Positions 57,491-64,000 of a stretch of DNA of 64,000 nucleotides are shown piece after piece. Both the position numbers and the translations under genes were made by a program. Source of the DNA: Symploca sp. SIO2E9 (lineage in GTDB: Bacteria > Cyanobacteriota > Cyanobacteriia > Cyanobacteriales > Coleofasciculaceae). The stretch spans positions 16,161 through 80,160 of the forward strand of contig JAAHGS010000005.1 of NCBI GenBank assembly GCA_010692645.1, in the 5' to 3' direction. A model generated the notes under the pieces. It was given only the letters and a program-made list of their open reading frames with translations, did no database searches and was not told where the DNA came from. How positions within the stretch are numbered: the stretch's first letter is position 1; the number at the start of each line of letters is the position of its first letter.

Positions 57491-59086
57491 ATGACAGTTA
57501 AAACCTTAGATATTTCCCCTTTGGGGAGAGTAGAAGGCGATTTAGATGTGCGAGTAGATATTGAAGATGGGCAGGTAGTTAATGCCTGGACTCATGCTGA
57601 AATGTTCCGTGGTTTTGAATTAATTTTGCGAGGGAAAGATCCCCAAGCTGGTTTAATTGTTACTCCTCGTATTTGTGGAATTTGTGGTGCTTCCCATCTA
57701 ACTTGTGCCTCTTGGGCGCTGGATACTGCTTGGCAAACACAAGTACCACGCAATGCAATTTTGGCGCGTAATCTCGGTCAAATTGTCGAAAGTATCCAGA
57801 GTCAGCCTAGGGCTTTTTATGGTTTATATGCTATCGATTTAACCAATAAGAAATACCAAAATAGCCCCTTTTACGAAGAGGCTTGCCGTAGATTTACTGC
57901 TTTTACTGGTACATCCTACGAATTAGGAGTAACAATTTCTGCCAAGCCCGTAGAAGTTTATGCCCTATTTGGGGGACAATGGCCTCACTCTAGTTTCATG
58001 GTGCCAGGAGGAGTGATGTGTGCTCCTACCCTAACTGATATTACTCGTGCTTGGTCGATTCTAGAATACTTCCGGAAAAATTGGTTGGAACCAGTTTGGC
58101 TTGGTTGTTCTTTAGAACGCTATGAAGAAATTCAAACCTATGATCAGTTTATGGCGTGGTTAGATGAAAATCCTGCCCATGCTAATTCTGACCTTGGTTT
58201 ATACTGGCGCATGGGCTTAGATATCGGTCTAGATAAATATGGTGCTGGTACAGGCAGATATGTAACTTGGGGATATCTTCCCCATGAGGATAGGTATCAA
58301 CAACCTACTATCGAAGGGCGCAATGCTGCCATGATTATGAAGAGTGGTGTGTATGATAGCTTCACCGACACCCATACCCTAATGGAACATAGCTTTACCC
58401 GCGAAAATACCACTAACTCTTGGTATGAAGAAGGTACAGAGGATGTTCACCCCTTTGAGCGCACCACTAGACCTACTCAAAATAATACTAAAGACTTCAG
58501 TGGTGCTTATTCTTGGGCAAGCGCCGTCAAACATATAGACTTTGGGCGTTTAGAAGCAGGACCATTATCTCGTCAGTTAGTAGCTGGTGGTAAGCATGGT
58601 GAAAATTGGCAGCACTACGATGGTTTAATTCTGGATGCTTTTAAGCAGATGGGTGGTGCTAACGTGCATCTGCGTCTGCTGGCAAGGATGCATGAAGCAG
58701 TCAAACTCTACCGTCAGGCGGAGCGTTGTTTACGGGAATTCCGACTCAACGAACCATGGTATATTAAGCCCCAAGAAAAAGATGGTCGTGGTTGGGGAGC
58801 AACTGAAGCCGCCCGAGGAGCACTGTGCCACTGGGTGGAAATTAAAGGAGGCAAAATTGAAAACTATCAAGTTATTGCCCCTACCACTTGGAATATTGGG
58901 CCTCGCGATGGCGAAGGAGTAAGAGGACCAATTGAGGAGGCATTGCTAGGAACACCAATTGCTGATACAACTAACCCAGTAGAAGTGGGACATGTTGCTC
59001 GCTCTTTTGACTCTTGTCTAGTCTGCACCGTACACGCCCACGATGCCAAAACTGGTGAGGAATTGGCGCGTTTCCGTACTGCATAG
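57491..59086 (+). CDS. hupL: Uptake [NiFe]-hydrogenase large subunit
   Basis: 531 residues holding the NiFe(CN)2(CO) centre. N-terminal ligand motif RICGICG with Cys62 and Cys65, and C-terminal motif DSCLVCTVH with Cys509 and Cys512; His515 is the cleavage point before a 16-residue C-terminal peptide (AHDAKTGEELARFRTA) removed by HupW. The Ser at 508, where many hydrogenases have Pro, is noted. The start has an AGGAGG ribosome site. The gene is continuous, with no excision element interrupting it, unlike Anabaena PCC 7120. It forms the hupS-hupL-hupW series. Confidence 0.98.
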   Translation: MTVKTLDISPLGRVEGDLDVRVDIEDGQVVNAWTHAEMFRGFELILRGKDPQAGLIVTPRICGICGASHLTCASWALDTAWQTQVPRNAILARNLGQIVESIQSQPRAFYGLYAIDLTNKKYQNSPFYEEACRRFTAFTGTSYELGVTISAKPVEVYALFGGQWPHSSFMVPGGVMCAPTLTDITRAWSILEYFRKNWLEPVWLGCSLERYEEIQTYDQFMAWLDENPAHANSDLGLYWRMGLDIGLDKYGAGTGRYVTWGYLPHEDRYQQPTIEGRNAAMIMKSGVYDSFTDTHTLMEHSFTRENTTNSWYEEGTEDVHPFERTTRPTQNNTKDFSGAYSWASAVKHIDFGRLEAGPLSRQLVAGGKHGENWQHYDGLILDAFKQMGGANVHLRLLARMHEAVKLYRQAERCLREFRLNEPWYIKPQEKDGRGWGATEAARGALCHWVEIKGGKIENYQVIAPTTWNIGPRDGEGVRGPIEEALLGTPIADTTNPVEVGHVARSFDSCLVCTVHAHDAKTGEELARFRTA

Positions 59087-59160
59087 TTTGTTGTTCATGG
59101 CAATGAACTGTAATGCCTTTCATGGATAAAAGAACATAAGCTTCTCTATTAAAAAACCGC

Positions 59161-59238
59161 AAGTAATAAGTTTTAAGTAAAAAGTTGCAAATATTCTTGT
59201 CTTCACTTATTACTTATTACTTATTACTTATTACTTAA
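59161..59238. repeat. Palindromic heptamer repeat (ACTTATT)n, copy 2
   Basis: AAGTAATAAGTTTTAAGTAA is followed by a short spacer with TTCTTGTCTTC and five ACTTATT heptamers, the same design as 21301-21367. It lies between hupL and hupW and ends a few bases before the hupW start. Confidence 0.83.
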
Positions 59239-59242
59239 TTAG

Positions 59243-59704
59243 ATGCTGACAATTATTGGTTGTGGAAATCTCAATCGTAGTGATGATGGTGTGGGTGTCA
59301 TCATAGCTCAACGTCTACAGAAATTTATTGGGGAACATCCGAATCCCAAAGTTAGAGTTTTTGACTGTGGCACAGCCGGGATGGAGGTGATGTTTCAGGC
59401 ACGAGGAAGTAGTAGTCTTGTGATTATTGATGCTAGTACAACTGGTTCAGAGCCTGGTGCTGTTTTTAAAGTTCCTGGTTCTGAATTAGAGGCTTTACCA
59501 GAACCAAGTTATAATCTACATGATTTTCGCTGGGATAATGCTTTGGCTGCTGGGCGTAAGATTTTTAAAGATGAGTTTCCTCAAGATATTACGGTTTATT
59601 TGATTGAGGTTCAAAATCTTGCATTTGGTTTGAACCTTTCTCCACAGGTAGAGTCTGCTGCTGATGTTGTTTTTGATGAATTAATTTCATTCATTAGTAA
59701 TTAA
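59243..59704 (+). CDS. hupW: HupL-specific hydrogenase maturation protease
   Basis: 153 residues of the HybD/HyaD-type endopeptidase family. The opening IIGCGNLNRSDDGVGVIIAQ shows the conserved GxGN and the acidic Ni-binding position in SDDGVG; VFDCGTAGMEVMF and VIIDASTTGSEPGAVF carry the second acidic ligand, and NLHDFRWDNALA the third (His). It removes the HupL C-terminal peptide after Ni insertion in the cytoplasm. It lies 156 bases after hupL on the same strand, separated by a heptamer-repeat palindrome, and so may be cotranscribed or separately expressed. Confidence 0.93.
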   Translation: MLTIIGCGNLNRSDDGVGVIIAQRLQKFIGEHPNPKVRVFDCGTAGMEVMFQARGSSSLVIIDASTTGSEPGAVFKVPGSELEALPEPSYNLHDFRWDNALAAGRKIFKDEFPQDITVYLIEVQNLAFGLNLSPQVESAADVVFDELISFISN

Positions 59705-59803
59705 ATGGGCATGTCAAATTTACACGAGCTTTACAAAATTTGTTCCGGATTTATGAAACTAGCTGTGAATGGTTGACTGTAAATCCAGATTAAAAAGCTC
59801 GGC

Positions 59804-60076
59804 ATGAACTCCCAAAGGCTTAGGTGGCTTAGCGTACCCTTTGTAATTATCCTCGCTCTTATAATTACGGGATTTATGTACTTAAACTCCTTGAAAGTAA
59901 CAGCATTAACTAAACAAGGATCTCAAGAATCTATAGGGTTGAAAGATTGTGTCTATTTGAGATGTCAATATAAAGCAGGAAATCAATGTATTTTGGAATT
60001 ACTAAATGATAAAAAAATAAATGATTCAATTAAAAGGAAATGTCAACAATTGGGAATGCCTATTGGAGAAGGTTAA
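59804..60076 (+). CDS. Small membrane-anchored protein of unknown function
   Basis: 90 residues. An N-terminal hydrophobic anchor (SVPFVIILALIITGFMYL, ~10-27) is followed by a polar domain with four cysteines (DCVYLRCQYKAGNQCILELL and RKCQQL), suggesting disulfides on the outer side. I recognise no family. It lies downstream of hupW on the same strand, and its stop is two bases from that of the convergent caspase gene. Any link with either neighbour is unproven. Confidence 0.55.
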   Translation: MNSQRLRWLSVPFVIILALIITGFMYLNSLKVTALTKQGSQESIGLKDCVYLRCQYKAGNQCILELLNDKKINDSIKRKCQQLGMPIGEG

Positions 60077-60078
60077 TA

Positions 60079-61521
60079 CTATTTTCCCTCAGTGCAGGAT
60101 TTGGTGAATTTTTTCTCCATCCAGCCCGCTTCAGGATACTCAATTTTGATATATTTAGCTTGTAGATTACTACCGAACGGTGCTTTGGTCTTTTTTTCTG
60201 AAGCTCTTAACTTGTCCCCTACTCTATGTTCACTTATAGCTCTCCCTTCATCGTTCCGGAGATAAACACTATCTACATCATAATCTATATCATCTGGTTT
60301 AATAACTATAATACAATTTGAGTCCTCTGCTAATGTTTTATCTCCATTTTCCTCTGATTCTGAAATCAAGGGTTTTTTAAGATAAAAGAAACCAAAAATC
60401 CCAATAGCAATAGCAAGTGTAACACCTGCTCCAATCAGCCAGCGTTTTTTTATAGAAAAAGGATGATGAATTGATGCTATATCTTCATCTCTGATTCCTA
60501 AAACTTCATGATAACGTCGCAACTTATCCAGAGTATTTTCACTCAAAGTAGACTCACGCTGCTTTGCTTGACGAAAGGCATCTTTATAGAGCTGTAAATT
60601 TTTTTGATACTCTTGATAAGGTCTTATCACCTCATCTTCAATTATAGCCGCCTCATCCCTTGATAAACCAAGTTTTTTTCGATATACTTCCAATACATTG
60701 TGATCCACATAAGAGATCACGCCTCGGTCAGCAAGATGCTCCACTTCTCTGCGATATTTGAGCTTTGGATCACTAACTGGTGCTTCAGCTATTAGAATTT
60801 TAGCTCCTTCTTTACTCGGAAAAAATTCTGGCTTCATCGCCGGAGCAACTGCTCGGACTTTGCGTTTTGCATAGTCATGTAACTCTCCAGCATAAATCAA
60901 ACCGTTGCGGTCTTCATCTGCTGCTCCAGTCTCAATACCCTCAACTAAATAACGGGTATAAATCGAAAGGTTTTCTTCTGGTTTTTCAAAGGAGTATTGA
61001 GTAGAAGTTGAAGAAGTAAGAACAGCTCTACCTTCACCACCTAATTGAGTTTTAATATCTAAAGAACCATCATCTTTAGCCTTCAAACCCTCAGCAAAAG
61101 CACCACTAAAGCAACAGTCCAGAATCACCACCTTTCTTCGAGAGCGAGAGCGGCTACTATCCATGATTTCATGAACAAAACTGGCAGACACAGCAGTTGA
61201 AAAAACTAGTTCCCCTTGAGGGTTTTTACGAGTAAGGCGCGTTCCAAAATGAAGTTTACCTAAATCATCCTTAATACCATGCCCAGAAAAATAAAGTAAC
61301 ACCAGGTCTGTTTTTTGCCTACCATAAAATAGAAATTCAATTGCTTCGCGCATCTCTTGAGGCTCTGGATTAACAAGTGCTTGCACATCTTTTGCTTCAA
61401 ACTTACCCATATAGGGATTCTGCAAAACTTGCTTTATCGCCTCAACATCTTTTACAGCTCCCGGTAGAGGTGTAAAACTTTCATATTCACTGACTCCGAT
61501 TAGTAGTGCCACCTTAGCCAT
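60079..61521 (-). CDS. Caspase-family protease (orthocaspase-like), membrane-anchored
   Basis: 480 residues. The C14 caspase domain (~1-245) opens MAKVALLIGVSEYESF with the catalytic pair His81 (YFSGHG) and Cys137 (LDCCFSG). A helical domain at ~255-350 (YRREVEHLADRGVIS..., LGLSRDEAAIIEDEVI...) is a repeat module seen in many cyanobacterial caspase and signalling proteins. One membrane helix lies at ~361-381, then a ~100-residue C-terminal domain (beta-rich, with VIKPDDIDYDVDSVYLRNDE). It probably cleaves after Arg/Lys as an inducible effector. An EACC1-like gene lies 13 bases upstream, which marks a conflict-system operon. Confidence 0.88.
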   Translation of the reverse strand: MAKVALLIGVSEYESFTPLPGAVKDVEAIKQVLQNPYMGKFEAKDVQALVNPEPQEMREAIEFLFYGRQKTDLVLLYFSGHGIKDDLGKLHFGTRLTRKNPQGELVFSTAVSASFVHEIMDSSRSRSRRKVVILDCCFSGAFAEGLKAKDDGSLDIKTQLGGEGRAVLTSSTSTQYSFEKPEENLSIYTRYLVEGIETGAADEDRNGLIYAGELHDYAKRKVRAVAPAMKPEFFPSKEGAKILIAEAPVSDPKLKYRREVEHLADRGVISYVDHNVLEVYRKKLGLSRDEAAIIEDEVIRPYQEYQKNLQLYKDAFRQAKQRESTLSENTLDKLRRYHEVLGIRDEDIASIHHPFSIKKRWLIGAGVTLAIAIGIFGFFYLKKPLISESEENGDKTLAEDSNCIIVIKPDDIDYDVDSVYLRNDEGRAISEHRVGDKLRASEKKTKAPFGSNLQAKYIKIEYPEAGWMEKKFTKSCTEGK

Positions 61522-61534
61522 TTGTGAATCCCTA

Positions 61535-61948
61535 TCAAGATTCTAGAAGTTCCCTAGCAATTCTTTCAGCCTCTAGCAATTGCTGCCGACTATGGGCTTC
61601 GATTTCAACTTCCCGCCCATTAGCCTTAACTTTAACTTTAATGGGTTTGCCGTGAAGTTTATCTCCGATAAATCCTAGTAATGCTTGAATATTTTGAAGA
61701 TTTACTTCAGCTGTTAGCACTCCCCAGATGATGGCAGCTGCTCCCGCTTTACTACCTTCTGGAGCCTCTGATTCTCTAACTAGCTTTACCTCTCCCCCTC
61801 CATCCAAATCTTGAAGTAATTGATTAGCTTCTTGATAAACGCTTTGTGTTAATCTTTCCAGCTCTGCAGCGTCTTCTGGATCTGATGTTGGGTCTAAATT
61901 CGGATCGCTAAAGGAGATAATGAATTTAGCGGCAGATACACTTGCCAT
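61535..61948 (-). CDS. EACC1-like effector-associated protein
   Basis: 137 residues. Helix ELERLTQSVYQEANQLLQDL, then beta segment VKLVRES, a Gly/Ala-rich helix GSKAGAAAIIWGVLTAEVNL, helix QALLGFIGDKLHG, and two strands PIKVKVKANGREVEIEA before a final helix. This layout is that of the effector-associated constant component EACC1 described from bacterial caspase/peptidase conflict systems. That assignment is by recognition of the pattern. The start ATG is clear and the stop is 13 bases before the caspase gene, so the pair is an operon. Confidence 0.72.
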   Translation of the reverse strand: MASVSAAKFIISFSDPNLDPTSDPEDAAELERLTQSVYQEANQLLQDLDGGGEVKLVRESEAPEGSKAGAAAIIWGVLTAEVNLQNIQALLGFIGDKLHGKPIKVKVKANGREVEIEAHSRQQLLEAERIARELLES

Positions 61949-62227
61949 TTTTCTATGGACAGATAATTTTTCTAGTAATTTACTGCAAATTTACTAGATT
62001 ATAGCAGTCAGTCTCAATTTTCATCAAGAAATTACTCAATAATGCAAAATCAAGGCACAGTTCTTTTTGTCAAGTCTTTGTTTACTAAAATTTATAATAC
62101 TTTCAATCACTTACCCTGAATAGTATTTGGGATTTTAGTTTCCTGCTCCATCTCAATCAATTACTTTTGATGAGAGTGTCTGCAAGGATCGCGATCGGTA
62201 CGCCTCTGACCGTAGATTCGTTGGACA
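61949..62227. other. Spacer between the caspase operon and iscB
   Basis: 279 bases. It contains the promoter region of the EACC1-caspase operon and whatever forms the right side of the iscB element. No clear transposon end, hairpin or gene could be assigned; a GATCGCGATCG palindrome lies at 62189-62199. Confidence 0.4.
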
Positions 62228-63517
62228 TCACTGGACATCGACTACAAACGAGTACATGTAGCCATCATTTCTTTGAATTAATTGACAGTATTTGTGTCTA
62301 ACTGGTGTTATTTTTCCCTTTGGGGTATTCATTTCAAACACTCCACTTTTTCTAACTGTCAGCCTTCCAATGTGCGTGCCAGCAAATTTACCTTGAGGCA
62401 AAATTGCTCTGACCATATCGCCTGTTCTAAACCCATAGAATGTCTTGCACCTAGTTCGATGCCTAATGGGGAAGCCGTGCTTGTTAGTTGTGCAAATCTG
62501 ACGATTGCCACGTCCCATCGCCTTGATAGTCAAAGGCTTTACCTTTGCTGCTCTTAGGTTTTTGGGTGTGGACTCTCCCACTGAGGCTGCATCCCAATAA
62601 TGAGTTTTTGGCAAACCCAATCGAGTACGATTATATTTAGTCCTGCCTCCAGTTCCCACTTCCACAGGTAGTTCTAAACTTTGAAGTTGACGGTATAGTT
62701 CCCACCTGGTTGCATTGACCGCCGCAGCGTCCTTTAATGGGACTTTAGCGATTTTAAGAATACGTTGGAGTAGGTCTGGCTTCCCAGAAAGAAAATTCTT
62801 AATCTTAGAGTTACTCTTATTCAGGTTGCAGTCTCGACAAGCGATGGTGAGGTTGCTAAGACGATTACTTCCCCCTTTTGATCGAGGGTGGATATGTTCT
62901 ACCTCTAACTGAGTGTCTGTTGCCCCGCAGTAAACACACTGCCTACCCCATTTTTCAAGCAAATACTCCTTGACTTCATAGCCCCAAAGTTCTCCTTGCT
63001 GATACTCAACACCAGAAATTTCTGGGTTTTGCAGTTTTTGGGTGTCGAATCGCACTAACTCTTGTGAAATGGCTCTAATCGGACAAATTGCTACCAGTCG
63101 CTTAACCCATGACAGAATGTTGTTAACCCTGCTCATCAAACTAGGTGCCAACCACCCTTTTGGCTGAGAGCGATTAAAGCGGCATTTGCGGTAACGGGTT
63201 TGGCGATGGCGACGGTTACGGCGCACTGCGCGGCGTTCAGATATTGTTTTGCGTATCGTATCGCCATGATGAATGAGATTTGCCGCAAACACTACTCGAT
63301 TGCCGTTTAAGATTGCCAACCCAGTCGTTTTTGAACCTGGGTCGATTTTGATTCGATGTTCTGTCGTTACTATTGGTCGTTCCTTTCCCTTGAGAATGAT
63401 TGTAAAAGGGTAATGCCTCCACACCGCAGCCCTGCCCAGCGAGAGAAGTTTTCTGGCTTTGGCTGGATGACATGTATTTAGTGGCTTCTTGTCTTGGTTG
63501 ACAACAAAAACTCGCAT
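62228..63517 (-). CDS. iscB: IscB RNA-guided nuclease (HNH/RuvC, Cas9-ancestor family)
   Basis: 429 residues. N-terminal PLMP domain (1-45: MRVFVVNQDKKPLNTCHPAK, ARKLLSLGRAAVWRHYPFT); RuvC-I IDPGSKTTGLAI with Asp59; Arg-rich bridge helix (~95-116); RuvC-II at Glu153 (ISQELVRFD); HNH domain (194-235) with zinc cysteines C194, C197, C227 and C230 and active EVEHIHP (His208); RuvC-III HYWDAASV with Asp309; then a C-terminal omega-RNA/TAM-binding domain (~325-429). All catalytic residues are present. It is carried by an IS200/IS605-like element in other genomes; no transposase is here. A structured RNA is expected just upstream. Confidence 0.95.
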   Translation of the reverse strand: MRVFVVNQDKKPLNTCHPAKARKLLSLGRAAVWRHYPFTIILKGKERPIVTTEHRIKIDPGSKTTGLAILNGNRVVFAANLIHHGDTIRKTISERRAVRRNRRHRQTRYRKCRFNRSQPKGWLAPSLMSRVNNILSWVKRLVAICPIRAISQELVRFDTQKLQNPEISGVEYQQGELWGYEVKEYLLEKWGRQCVYCGATDTQLEVEHIHPRSKGGSNRLSNLTIACRDCNLNKSNSKIKNFLSGKPDLLQRILKIAKVPLKDAAAVNATRWELYRQLQSLELPVEVGTGGRTKYNRTRLGLPKTHYWDAASVGESTPKNLRAAKVKPLTIKAMGRGNRQICTTNKHGFPIRHRTRCKTFYGFRTGDMVRAILPQGKFAGTHIGRLTVRKSGVFEMNTPKGKITPVRHKYCQLIQRNDGYMYSFVVDVQ

Positions 63518-63519
63518 AA

Positions 63520-63705
63520 TACGAAACTCTCATTGCTGAGGTAAATGCCACCTCGTTAATGTTATTGGGACTTGTCGTGTCCAGCTCACTGGCTTAACCT
63601 AAATCACCTGTTTAAAGCTGGACGGCTTTTAAACTACAGACTGGTGGAGCATCTTATAGATTCCTTGACCCCAATAACGTAGCCCTGAGCGAAGTCGAAG
63701 GGCTA
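63520..63705 (-). ncRNA. Candidate omega RNA (HEARO-type) for iscB
   Basis: Minus-strand stems: a closing stem GTTATTGGG (63678-63670) with CCCAATAAC (63569-63561), 9 bp perfect; a hairpin GTTTAAA (63634-63628) with TTTAAAC (63616-63610); a loop-to-downstream pairing GTCCAGCT (63623-63616) with AGCTGGAC (63586-63579), 8 bp perfect, which makes a pseudoknot; and a final hairpin GAGGT/ACCTC (63555-63538) before the iscB ATG. Nested stems with a pseudoknot directly 5' of the gene are the hallmark of IscB omega RNA. The exact 5' end and guide are unknown. An AGCCCT/AGGGCT palindrome (63681-63704) precedes it. Confidence 0.7.
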
Positions 63706-63712
63706 AAACTGG

Positions 63713-63829
63713 CTATCCGTCACTGAAATGACTGCGTTGTCCGCAGTTATCCAGTGTTAGGTAGATAGCTTCATCGACAGCATCAGCACCAGTAGTAGTC
63801 GAAGTCTGTGAATTAGTATCAGAAGACAT
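63713..63829 (-). pseudogene. 5' part of a truncated gene next to the iscB element
   Basis: A 38-codon frame begins MSSDTNSQTSTTTGADAVDE and continues AIYLTLDNCGQRSHFSDG before a stop. The Ser/Thr-rich opening followed by a sudden stop at the edge of the omega-RNA region suggests a gene interrupted by insertion, but it may be a chance frame. The 171 bases to the right edge of the window show no recognisable gene. Confidence 0.35.
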
Positions 63830-64000
63830 AGCAGCCCAGGATCATAGTACAGGAGTATTTTACGCTTAAAAAGCCGTTCATTGAAACTGTAGAAAAAGGT
63901 GACTCTATCGACAGACGCAGCCCGAACAGTTGAGGCTGCGGTTCTGGGGTCAGGAATTCCGCCTGCCATCAGAAGTGCCTCGCGACTTCCCACTGAGCCT

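Noticed and set aside
57491..59086. A hupL excision element or XisC recombinase, as in Anabaena PCC 7120
   Set aside because: hupL is continuous from start to processed C-terminus and no recombinase gene is in the window.
63757..63993. A 78-residue gene at the right edge, minus strand
   Set aside because: Poor hydrophobic tail, no ribosome site, and it overlaps the better-supported short frame starting at 63829; no family pattern was seen.

Overview
The window comes from a cyanobacterium, most likely a filamentous and probably nitrogen-fixing one. It carries photosystem I genes (psaA, psaB, psaI, psaL), two high-light-inducible proteins, a cyanobacterial uptake hydrogenase (hupS, hupL, hupW) behind an NtcA-type promoter, many GCGATCGC (HIP1) palindromes, and short tandem heptanucleotide repeats typical of such genomes. 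The genus cannot be named from the sequence.

Layout. 1-8.5 kb: an Uma2-type nuclease remnant, wecB, a small membrane protein, a PilT-family ATPase, a 1 kb gene-free stretch full of RNA-like hairpins and transposon-end-like sequence, a protein with a C-terminal KaiB-like domain, and a repeat-rich lipoprotein. 8.8-15.5 kb: psaA-psaB, psaI (minus strand, too short for most gene callers), psaL and two tandem hli genes. 15.6-21.3 kb: a PMT-type glycosyltransferase, a purine permease, two proteins of unknown function and folB. 21.4-26.9 kb: one 1831-residue hybrid kinase with four receiver and three HPt domains. 27.4-34.6 kb: a broken porin gene, a MITE, a possible DUF2259 protein, PsiE, an orphan NrtA-like binding protein, a Cys-repeat secreted protein, an MFS carrier and a HAD phosphatase. 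35-43.7 kb: moeB-rhodanese with a JAMM protease, an unknown protein, a natE/livF-type ATPase with a ferredoxin, hisZ with a DnaJ-TPR protein, suhB, a nuclease lipoprotein and a 2Fe-2S ferredoxin.

43.7-49.3 kb: tRNA-Ser(GGA), a large haemagglutinin-type exoprotein, a seven-copy 106-bp tandem array and an RTX protein. 49.8-59.7 kb: an ABC-2 exporter, the 5' part of hypF ending in a C/G low-complexity tract, two small membrane proteins and a TPR protein that resemble the extended hyp cluster of heterocystous cyanobacteria, then hupS, hupL and hupW on the other strand. 59.8-64 kb: a small membrane protein, a caspase-like protease paired with an EACC1-like protein (a probable conflict system), and an IscB RNA-guided nuclease with a candidate omega RNA upstream that can fold into a closed stem and pseudoknot.

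The most interesting parts are the IscB/omega-RNA unit with its flanking truncated ORF, the caspase-EACC1 pair, the triplicated phosphorelay kinase, the interrupted hypF next to an otherwise complete uptake-hydrogenase locus, and several families of mobile repeats (TATAGC-bordered elements carrying heptamer repeats, a MITE with a target-site duplication, TAAGTAGTCGGACA elements) that shape gene ends and intergenic regions.
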